Below, piece by piece: positions 10,703 to 19,100 of a DNA stretch of 32,284 bases. The position numbers and the translations under genes were made by a program. Source of the stretch: Gnetum montanum (taxonomy: Eukaryota; Streptophyta; Gnetopsida; Gnetales; Gnetaceae); NCBI GenBank assembly GCA_015680685.1, contig MNCI01018240.1, forward strand, positions 1 to 32,284. The letters run 5' to 3'. Under the pieces are notes generated by a model. That model was given only the letters and a program-made list of their open reading frames with translations, was not told the DNA's origin and made no database searches. Each line of letters begins with the position of its first letter. The first letter of the stretch is position 1.

Positions 10703-11661
10703 ATGAATAGAAGAGGAAGAAAGCATCAAACAGGGGGGCATCCAAGACTTCTTGAACGCCCTCACATAGGTGAAACAAGCTCTAAAACAAAAAGACACTA
10801 TGTTAAGCTTGTACGACCTAATCATGACATCTATCCCACATCGCAAAGCTCTAATCTACATGTTGATAGTGACTTTGATCAACAAAGACATGCCCACGGA
10901 GGAAGAAGCAATCTACTCGGTTATGCTTCCCTCTGTGCCTTTATGATCAAAATAACCTCAACTAACTTTCCATGAAGATGCCATTAGGGAAGGTCCCGAG
11001 AGGGATAAGGTGACTACGGTGCCCCTTTTCATCACAATTCGGGTTGGCCAACACTGGATCTGAAGGGTACATATTGATGATGGGGCCACCACAAATGTCA
11101 TCACCTTTCCCATTGTGGACAGGCTGGGCTTGGTCGACCAGATCAAACCCATGATGACCTCATGCCTGAGATTGTTCAATGGGACGCAGGTTGGTAAAGG
11201 GCACAGTTCACATGAACTTCATAGCAGGGGACCAGTTCCCCACAAACACAATGTTTATCGTGATCGAGGAAATGCCTAAGTTTAACCTGATCTTGGGGAG
11301 ATCATGGTTAGCACAACTTAGGACTCTTTCCTCAACCATATACTAGGATATCCACTTGCCATACGTAGGCAGAGAAGTGGTGATCCATGATGACGAAGTA
11401 GCAACACATGCAATTTACAATGTAGGCGTGGAACAAGGATCAGAAGTCATAACTTCTGAGAATGAAGTGCCTATAACAATATACACTGACTACCAGGCAG
11501 AGGGGTTAGCTCAATTAGTTAATCCCCAAAATGAAAATGCATGGGCTGATTTGCCCTTCGAAGTGGAAGGTGATGACGTAGAAGAGGGCCCTGGTGGAAT
11601 GTCTTGGCCTTACATTTCACTCAACCCATGTTGGGTCAAGAAGCAGCTTCACCTAGCGTAG
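10703..11661 (+). pseudogene. Element 1 aspartic protease region (degenerate)
   Basis: Retropepsin that would cut Gag and Pol. The linker (LYDLIMTSIPHRKAL, about 10808-10852) matches element 2 (LYDLVMTFPTHRDT). The active site reads HIDDGATTNVI with D-D-G at 11076-11084, where D-S/T-G is classical. After a frameshift near 11190 the domain continues through AGDQFP and the conserved FNLILGRSWLAQL (about 11281-11319). A 100-codon open tail from 11356 to the stop at 11661 is acidic (EVEGDDVEEGP). No reverse transcriptase follows; a short tandem repeat begins 40 bases later. Frameshifts and a stop at 11345 show it is inactive. Confidence 0.8.
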
Positions 11662-11700
11662 CAACCTCACTACTTCCTGCCCACACATTGCTCATATGCT

Positions 11701-11886
11701 TTCATGCTATGACCCAAAATAGCCTAAAACTAGCTACATGCAATGGACCAAAATGGCCTAAAACTACACTATGGCCCAAAATAGCCTAAAACTAAACATA
11801 AGTTACTAGTTAACCGTTGCTCAAGTTGTTGATGCATCATCTCTTTGGCATGTTACGCAATGGCCCAAAATAGCCTCAAACTAGCA
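11701..11886 (+). repeat. Short tandem repeats after protease (element 1)
   Basis: Four copies of ATGGCCCAAAATAGCCTAAA followed by ACTAG, at spacings of 34, 28 and about 89 bases (core at 11721, 11755, 11783, 11872). Element 2 has a related array (GGCCTAAAACTAG) at the same place after protease. The irregular spacing argues against coding. Confidence 0.75.
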
Positions 11887-12177
11887 CATGAAAGCATGAA
11901 CATTTTATACAAAATGCACGTATGCAATACACAAGTTACTGCAAAATCCTCTTACTTTATTCAAAACTGTTGTTTTTCAATGTTTGCATTACAAAAAGTT
12001 GCAAAATCCAAAATTTCAAATTTTCGAAAGAAGTCCCATGTGGTTATGGGTTATCTTTGTTCACATCTTTTTCACTATCTGTTCTTGCATCATTGCCTTG
12101 TGTGTCACCTTCCCCTACTTTATCCCTTGCTAGTTCTTCATTCCCTCCCTCTATGGGTGCTGCCCATCACCTGAGGC

Positions 12178-12265
12178 CTGCATCATAAGGGAGAAGTAGT
12201 CAGTAAGGGCAACAAACGCAAACTACAACCAAGCATAAACATCAATGTGGTAGAAAGTGACTAAC
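12178..12265 (-). other. Putative intron 3 of the antisense gene
   Basis: Donor GTTAGT at 12265 follows block 3; the acceptor TTATGATGCAG ends at 12178, with TTACTGAC as a possible branch site. The segment is T-rich. The 88-base length is within the usual plant intron range. The downstream acidic block needs a one-base frame shift to join in phase, probably a later indel in the G-rich run near 12145. Confidence 0.5.
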
Positions 12266-13096
12266 TTGAGAAGGTCCAATGTTTGTCTTGAAGGGTATCT
12301 GGTCTAAATCGAGCCTGAGGCAATGCCAAACCTCCTCTACCATGATATCTACCCAATGCCTCTCGCCTGGTGTAGCATTTGCTATAGCAGCTCTCTTCCT
12401 TTTGGTGGGTGTCCACCTTGGTAGACCTAGAGAAAAGGGGAGGGTCGTGATCCCTCCTATGTGGAGGACCACCTTCCAGTCAAGATATTTTGTGACATTG
12501 ACCTATCTTTTAAACCTGGTGTAGGCCTCAAAAGTGTGAATGGCATTTACGAATGCTTCGTATGTAAATGCCTCTACAACAACATCTTCATATAACTTAT
12601 GATGGATGGCGTTTTCTAGTTTATACATTTGCTTATGGTTTCTTTGGGTCTGTCCCCATTCGAAAATCTTGGCACTAATGCCTTTTAGATCCTAACACTT
12701 CTGGTCTATCTGTTTCATCTGCATCTACTGCTCTATCAGTTCGTGGGTAGTCTCCACATTCTAACATGCAACTGTCCAAAACCTAGTGTGGTCTATCACA
12801 GTTGTGCGCCAGTCCTCGTTGTTAATGCTGCAAGCCATGAGGAACTCGTTCCTCAACTTGACATCCTCCACCTCGGCCCTCAAGTTAGCTTCCCTCTACT
12901 TTGCCCTCTGGGCTCATTTCCACAGCTCCTCATTGGTACACTTGAAGTCCCATAGAGAGTGCATCAAGTGCAAAGTGCATTCGCAGACCTCGTCGTATGC
13001 ACGACGAGACACCTTGGTCACTTTCGGTGGGAATGTGGACATAGCACCAACTTTCAAAGGTCATGTCGGGTCCCATTTGAGTCGATAGGTTGCCAT

Positions 13097-13194
13097 GACA
13101 TGAAGAACATACCAGTTGTATTACCATAAGTATAAGTAGCAAATGCAATAAATTTTGGCATAACAACACGAGAGTAAATAACACTACTACTTAC
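13097..13194 (-). other. Putative intron 2 of the antisense gene
   Basis: A consensus plant donor GTAAGT begins at 13194 directly after the block ending MDSEVG. The 98-base segment is AT-rich, as plant introns are. The acceptor is not clear: TTCTTCATGTCATGGCAAC may be a decayed GGCAG. Block 3 opens immediately downstream. Confidence 0.5.
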
Positions 13195-13723
13195 CCACTT
13201 CAGAGTCCATCTACTAAAGGTGATTAATCATGTTGTCAACAATCCCCTGCATAAACATGAATTTGTCAGGGATTTCAGCCCAGGATTTGGCGTGACCCAA
13301 AGGGGGCCCCGTGGCATCAGCAGTAGCATCTATCGCATAACCAAATACATCAGCAATGACCAAAACAGACTAAGACAAGGCAAACATATTGTCGAACGCA
13401 CCAACGTCCAATTGTGGTCTCTCTTCCAGCTGACACAAAATGATGGTGGAAGCCTGGTCAGAAGTTCCTCCTAGGTCCATGTGGACCTCCTCTTTATGTG
13501 CTGGCGCTTTTCCTTTGAGGAGACTAGTGTATTTTTTATTCAAGGGAGACTCCTCAATAGGAGGGTTCTCCCTAATAATGAGAGCCCCTGCCTAGCTGCA
13601 GGAGCTCTCTGCGTGTCAACCGAGACCCTTCTCTTTGAGACTGGGGCCCCCGCGTCTTTATTCGCCATCCCCGTCTTAGGGGTTGATACCTCTTCATCGC
13701 CTTCTCTTCTTCTTCCTCCTCCT

Positions 13724-13910
13724 CTGCCAGCAAAGAAGGAATTTTTCATTAGTTCAAAATGAGTTAGCCCAAAGTAGGTGCTACGCTACGCTACATCGCC
13801 TAGCATGGCATAGTGCAGCAAGCAGTAACAAAGTAAGCACTAAACAAAAATGCTTGTCAATGGGGGGTTGTGTCCTCTATAGTTTCAGCTACAATCTTTG
13901 CCCCTCCTCC
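13724..13910 (-). other. Putative intron 1 of the antisense gene
   Basis: On the minus strand the segment ends with a branch-like CTAAC/CTAAT, a pyrimidine-rich TTCCTTCTTTG and CTGGCAG before block 2 (AG at 13725-13724). The donor is not certain (a GT near 13900). It contains a GCTACGCTACGCTAC motif (13780-13795) like that in the LTRs. Frames are closed across it in all three phases. Confidence 0.5.
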
Positions 13911-14402
13911 TCCTCCACGTGAAGGGTTTCCCTAGCCAGGGGAGGCCTCTTCTATCTCAACTTGCTAGCCACAATCTCCGCCATGAGATGTTCACCCCAT
14001 GACACACTACCATCCATAGCACGGGGCGTCTCACCTATGTTATCCTGGCCACGAATGTTGTGGGCCACTCGATCCTTCGTCGTTACAGAAAGTAACTCCC
14101 CAATTACTTCTTGGGGATCTTGGGCATGGATGGTATGAAAGACTTGGCGAATCCATGGTTTGAAAAATCTGGTTGCAATTTTGCATGATCGAGCCTCCTT
14201 TCTCCTAGACCACCAAGAACTCTACGAAGTGCTTAAGATAGCCAATGTAGAAGGCATAATGGATGTTGGAACGGGACTCCATTTTCATATGGTGTCCCAA
14301 GATCTCAGCCCATAAGCCTTTACATAGAGACTCAACCTAGTTGTAACGAGGCCCATCCTCCATAATCTCATGCATTATCTAGGCCTACTCAAGCCCTAAG
14401 CA

Positions 14403-15465
14403 CAGAAGGTAGTTAATGAAGTGCATGGGGGGTTGTGCAGTGGGCACATAGCACCTAGGGCTATGGCTGCAAAAATCAAATACCTAGGGTACTACTGGCC
14501 CCACATGAAGCATGACTACTTGTCGAAAGTCAAGACATGTGACATGTGCTAGAGATATGCAAATCTCATACATGTAGCACCTACAGACCTACATCCAATG
14601 CAAATCACATGGACCTTTCAACGATGGAGACTAGATTTCATAGGGTCTATCACGCCTAAATCCTCCACAGGGCATAGTTTCATTATCGCTGCCATTGAGT
14701 ACTTCACCAAGTGGGTGGAAGCTATCCCCCTGAGGAAGAGAATGTCTTAGCAAATCTACCATTTCATCCTAGACAACATCGTAACAAGATTCAGGCTTCC
14801 AATGACTATTGTGATTGACAATGGGCCACAGTTCAGCCGTATGAAACCTGAACCTTCTGCAATAATCTAGGCATTAAGCAGTCATTCTTCTCTCCCTACT
14901 ATCCATAGGCGAACAGGCAAGCAGAGGCTACAAATAAGTCTGTCATCAACTTGCTAAAGTGGATTCTTAACAACAGCAAGAGGGGATGGCATGAGCAGAT
15001 TCTCTATGTTCTATGGGCCTATCGGATGATGTGCAGGACCGCTACAAGTAAGACCCCTTATAGCCTTGTTTACGGATCTAAAGCTATGTTCCCTCTTGAG
15101 TTACAGGTACCATCACATTGGATGATCCTATCCAACATCATGAGTGAAGCCCAGAACAACGAGTCATGGTTCATTGACCTCGACTCAATAGAGGAGGAGC
15201 ATGCATAGATGCTGAGGCACATTGAGCACTACTAGAGCAAGTAGCAATAGAAGCACCGTGCAGACCAACATTGATGGCTAGTGCAAAAGGGAGACCTCAT
15301 CCTCAAGCCCATCCATGAGCACGTAAGTAAATTCTCAGCCAACTAGGAAGGTCCTTACATGGTCACTAAAGCCTTCACAAATGGAGCCTGCCAGTTGATG
15401 GACTTAGATGGCAACGAGCTTGCCAGCCCTGTGAATCACTCATACCTTAAGCCGTACTACATCTA
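14403..15465 (+). pseudogene. Element 1 integrase (degenerate)
   Basis: DDE integrase that would insert the element cDNA. Homology begins about 14403, only 28 bases from the antisense gene's ATG. The zinc-binding part has HGGLCSGH (14424-14447), KYLGYYWPHMK and CDMC. Catalytic residues: D in RLDFIG (14634-14636), D in VIDNGPQF (14817-14819, 60 residues later) and E in QAEATNKS (14924-14926, about 35 residues later), so the triad is complete. A frameshift lies between the second D and the E near 14840-14860. The C-terminal part has KGDLILKP, EGPYMVTKAF and ends HSYLKPYYI at 15465. Nine or so stops, nearly all TAG. No chromodomain is seen. Confidence 0.9.
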
Positions 15466-15479
15466 AAGCATGGCGACAT

Positions 15480-15745
15480 CAAGCATCATCTGCTACGATG
15501 ATAAACTGGTAGGAGCATTGAGCAGCATCCGCAATGATGTTAAACTAGTAGCATTGAGCAACATCCGCAATGATGTTAAACTAGCAGCATTGAGCAGCGT
15601 TCACAATGATGTTAAACTAGCAGCATCAAGCACCATCCACTACGATGATAAAATAGCATGTACGGTCTGCAGGGATCTTAAACCAGCATAGCGGTCCGTT
15701 GGGATCTTAAACCAGTACATTATCTACAAAGACCTTAAACTGGGT
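15480..15745 (+). repeat. 36-bp tandem array just after integrase
   Basis: GATGTTAAACTAGCAGCATT-type units at 15498, 15536, 15572, 15608 and 15644 (spacing 38, 36, 36, 36), then degenerate 28-29-bp units (GATCTTAAACCAG at 15674 and 15703; GACCTTAAACTGG at 15731). The period is twelve codons, and 15470-15691 is open in one frame with repeated NDVKLAALS. Whether it was translated is unknown; it begins 5 bases after the integrase stop. Confidence 0.85.
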
Positions 15746-16695
15746 TTGCGTCACATCCCCCACATGCATCTACGCCAAGTATGCATCAGACGAGCATGCA
15801 TGGTGCTAACGTATGCATGGGACATCGTAGCTCCAAAATGCAGTTCACGATGCAATGAGAATGTGGTCTAGGACACATGTGATGTTTCCACCCTTGGCAT
15901 CATGCTGACCCTCCAGAGATGTCGTATGACATTCCACTAGCCCTTTGGACCTACCGTCACCATGGCCCATCACCCTGACAGTAGTTCCTTAGCTAGTTCA
16001 CGTAGCTGGAGTTCTAGTAGTATTGTGGCCCAACCAAAATATTGTTACTTTTTAGCCCCCTACCAATGCCTTGGCTTGCACAACATTTAGCTATGTGGTA
16101 GTTGATCCCATAGTCGAACTGAGAATGCATGCTGTTGGTAGGGATTCTAGAGCATTCGCGCTCACAACAACTCCTGATGCTTTCAAGGCTAGGTCCTCCA
16201 TGCTAATGTTGCCAAGGTCACTACTGGCCTTCCTACTTTGGATATTGCACACCATCGACCATGCCCAACAGCTTCAACAACACCAGCAGCCAACAAGACC
16301 TTTGCCCCTATGGGCATGGCTTGCGACAATAGCAAATGCTACAGCATCACGAAGCGAGTGCCTCAACTAGCTCAACCACTTCAGAGTGAAAATTCCATGA
16401 CGTGCGTAACACAACTCGCCGTATGGAAAAAATCTATAGGCAGGTCAAAACCCTTCAGATATGTAACACAACTCATCCTATGAAGGAACACCTATCTTAC
16501 GAGAGGTTGAAGAATAGCACCAGCCAAAGATGAAAATGTGAACGAGTCCCTCATGAGCACTCTGACGAGGGACTTTGCTAAACATCATCTTTGCTCTCTT
16601 CCCTAACCTCTGCAAAACCAATGCAACACTCTTAAGTGCGGCCAAGTGACGTCTCGACACTCATCGAGCAACAACCTTAGATTTTTTCCTACTGC
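15746..16695 (+). other. Element 1 3' untranslated stretch
   Basis: About 950 bases between the 36-bp array and the polypurine region. Open stretches such as 16071-16370 show no recognisable domain. A short direct repeat GTAACACAACTC is present at about 16407 and 16460. No gene is supported. Confidence 0.55.
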
Positions 16696-16770
16696 GGTGT
16701 TTCATATTCTTTGTCAACGTCTATCGAGCCCATCCTCCAAACGTCGACAAAGAGGGGCTAATGAAACACC
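16696..16770 (+). repeat. Nested inverted repeat around the polypurine tract
   Basis: GGTGTTTCAT (16696-16705) is the exact reverse complement of ATGAAACACC (16761-16770), which includes the LTR start. Inside it, CTTTGTCAACGT (16709-16720) pairs at 11 of 12 positions with ACGTCGACAAAG (16741-16752). The loop is 20 bases, and the G-rich part of the polypurine tract falls in the bulge between the stems. Confidence 0.8.
16749..16757 (+). other. Polypurine tract of element 1
   Basis: AAAGAGGGG followed by CTAA and then TG of the 3' LTR. This is the usual position and composition of the plus-strand primer for gypsy elements. Confidence 0.75.
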
Positions 16771-18322
16771 CCAAAAATTTTGAAGTCATTCTCGCTTCAC
16801 CAGGCCTTACAATTCACACAGAACCACAATAATTTTTCAGAAGGAGAATACTCTGAATTTAGGCCAACCAGCTCAGTAAATTTTCTACTTTAGGTGTAAA
16901 TAGGCTTTACAGATCATCTTGCCTGGCTACCTAAGTAGTGTGCCGAGCCGACAACCTACTCAGAAATGGCGCATGAAGTCGATAGCAGTACTCAGGATTC
17001 ACAAAATAGTTTGACAAATTTTCAAGTCACGAAGTCTACTACACTATGCTACGCCCTCCTATGTAGCATAGAAAGCTTCAGAAAACAATTGCAGAATGAA
17101 GTGCCAGCTATGCTACGCTACGTAGCATAGCATAGCATGGCAACAGCTATACAACTAGTTCCCTCACACAACTTCAAGACGTTCAACAATGTTCCTTTCT
17201 GTTAGGAAGTGGCGGACCATGTTTGCTGTTATGCTACACTAAGCTACATGGTGCAGTAGGAATAGCAATCTTGTGGAAGAGACAGAAGGTAGCTCCAAGA
17301 GCAGAATTAGCAAACTTGCGAGTCTCGCAACACAGGAAGCAAAGTTTGCAAATTGGCAAAGTTTTCGTGACTAAGGGCAGTCGCTACGCTACGTAGCGTA
17401 GCATAGAAACACACATATAGTGAAATGCATGAAAAGACACCATGCTACGCTACAAAGCACAGCAAGGTATGTGGGTGGTTGTGCGACATCAATGCACTTC
17501 ACCTAATCAAACCATTGACACACGTCTCCAGATGCTGACGACGCAATTACTGTGTGGTAGGCTCACATTACAATAGTCTTGCAAGTCCAACAGTCATGCA
17601 TGGCACATGCAGCATGGGAAAGTGAACATGGGCCCAAGGCACATGGCATCTAGATCACCCCTTTTGCGTGCCCTTGGTCCTATAAAAACCCCAACAAGCA
17701 ACATTCAAAGGGTTCAGAAAATTTTCCTGATTCTTCAACTTTTCCTTTCTCTAGCATTCAAGTTCTCTTCCATTCACATTGTAACATCAAGCATTGTAAG
17801 CTTTCTATTTGACTTTGCAAATAGTGAGCATTTACAGCTGTCATTTTGTTCCATCCGCTTTCTACCACCTTGGTATAATCCCCACATTATTAGCACCCAA
17901 GTTTGTGCCCAAGCACACAACCTGTTTTGATCTACATGTCCTGGTTACTCTCGGGATCTCTACACTCTACCATGCTGTGCAACCAACTGTATCTACCGTG
18001 ACAAAGAAAACTTGTAGCTTCAGAGTGGTGCATTTTTCTAACTACATTTTACCTTGTTTCTTGCTTATCGTTGCATTTTGCACTATTTTTTTCTGCTTTA
18101 TTTACTTCCAAGCATTACTCCGCATTTTCGTCCCTGTTTTCAAAACTATATGTTGCAAAAGGCTATATACACATTGATTAAGTTCATTTATAATCGACCA
18201 GACCATTCAGGGTTCCCTGTATCTGCTCACACCTAGCACAGCCCTCCCATAGGTATGGGGTCCAAACTGTCACACCCGCCGACCCCTGGATGTTTTCCAG
18301 CCATCAACATTTTCAGTCGCTA
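16762..18322 (+). repeat. Element 1, 3' LTR
   Basis: Diverged copy of 5417-7022, from TGAAACACC to GCTA. It holds the same GCTACG palindromes, including a perfect 20-bp one at 17383-17402, and the same TATA box (17681). It is followed directly by TAGGA. It is about 45 bases shorter than the 5' copy. Confidence 0.85.
17681..17688 (+). promoter_or_regulatory. TATA box, element 1 3' LTR
   Basis: TATAAAAA, identical in context to 6380-6387. As part of a 3' LTR it could in principle have driven transcription into the flanking outer element. Confidence 0.7.
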
Positions 18323-18445
18323 TAGGAAGGACATTTCCTAGTGACTAAAGCCTATGGAAATGAAGCCTTCAATATAGCAAACCTAGATGAAAATGAATTG
18401 ACTAACCTAGTCAGTTGTTCCTGTCTTAAACTATATTATATCTAA
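18323..18445 (+). pseudogene. Outer-element integrase C-terminal fragment, right piece
   Basis: After TAGGA (18323-18327, the second copy of the target duplication) the frame reads EGHFLVTKAYGNEAF, then NLDENELTNLV and ends CLKLYYI with a stop, aligning with the last 40 residues of element 1 integrase (EGPYMVTKAF..LKPYYI). The tryptophan expected before EG is a TAG stop in both elements. Confidence 0.85.
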
Positions 18446-19100
18446 CATTAATGTATTTGCTTCTAGTTTCTATTTTCTTTTGTTTGTAGATATAAGTGGA
18501 TACATAGCATTGATGAGCTTTATGAACTATAACAAATGAGCATGCAACAAATTTTTCTCCTTGGTCTCAGAACATTGAAAATTTTATAAAAATCTACAAA
18601 ACAAATAAAACATGCTTAAGTTCTATCAATTGTATCTCACGGTGGCTAATGTTTGCTTGCTTATATCATGTTATCTCTTGTTATTTCATTGTATTCTTTG
18701 ATTTTTTTCTTTTTCTCTCTAAGTTGTACATGCAAGATGAATGTAGAGTCATTATAAAGGTGTAACTAATTTTAGTAGGAAGTGATCACATGATCTCAAT
18801 GCATGAGATTCAATTACCTTTCTTAACCATACTAGCGGTACTTCCCCCATGTCATTCCTATTATCCATTCTAAGCCATAAAAATACAACCATTTTAGTCT
18901 TTCATAACTTGCCTATGATGAAGACCTATGTGTGAAATTTTTGTATCTTGGCTATGTGATATCTTTCATGTGATCACTCAATCAGTCCACTAAATCTTTT
19001 AATGCTTCATTTGGAGGAATCATTAGAAAGGTTCAACCTTGGTATTGAAACCCAAAGAAGGTTTCACTCTCAAAAAANAATTCAAGTGCAAGGTGCCAAG
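18446..19100 (+). other. 3' untranslated stretch of the outer element
   Basis: AT-rich sequence between the integrase stop and the proposed 3' LTR. No array or gene was seen. One ambiguous base at 19078. Confidence 0.5.

Larger units (their letters stand above)
12044..14375 (-). pseudogene. Antisense multi-exon gene remnant inside element 1, product unrecognised
   Basis: Minus-strand coding blocks occupy the place where RT-RNase H should be. Block 1: ATG at 14375 (MHEIMEDGPRYN, then KGLWAEILGHHMKMES) to about 14210, then after a frameshift about 14205-13930 (FFKPWIRQVFHTIHAQD, ending LHVEEEEGQRL). Block 2: 13723-13195, with PPIEESPLNKKYTSLLKG and AEIPDKFMFMQGIVDNM, followed by a consensus donor GG/GTAAGT. 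Block 3: about 13096-12266, rich in charged residues with coiled-coil character (LRAEVEDVKLRNEF), then LDWKVVLHIGGITTLPF and a KRKR cluster. Block 4: 12177-12044, acidic (EELARDKVGEGDTQG) to a TAA. Total about 550-600 codons. Stops are mostly TAG. No family recognised. Tat-type elements are known to carry antisense ORFs, usually downstream of integrase; this position is unusual. Confidence 0.65.
5417..18322 (+). mobile_element. Element 1: Ty3/gypsy (Tat-like) retrotransposon lacking RT, with antisense gene
   Basis: A 12.9-kb element with two LTRs, flanked by TAGGA. Order: LTR (5417-7022), PBS, leader with 122-bp array, gag (7832-10505), protease (10703-11661), short repeats, minus-strand gene remnant (14375-12044), integrase (14403-15465), 36-bp array, polypurine tract, LTR (16762-18322). 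Gag has the plant gypsy core and the C-x2-H-x4-H-x4-C motif usual in Tat-type elements. No reverse transcriptase or RNase H motif was found anywhere. By eye the first 165 LTR bases differ at about one position in nine, nearly all transitions, so the insertion is old. All coding parts are broken. Confidence 0.85.

Noticed and set aside
11662-12043. Reverse transcriptase fragment
   Set aside because: No YxDD or neighbouring RT motif was seen in any frame, and the space is far too short for RT plus RNase H.
15470-15691. Independent small repeat-protein gene
   Set aside because: The open frame is explained by a 36-bp repeat without a stop; it changes to a non-codon period downstream and has no promoter or recognised domain.
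16478-16660. Minus-strand 60-codon frame before the 3' LTR
   Set aside because: No recognisable motif; it sits in the untranslated stretch and has no splice-like or repeat support.
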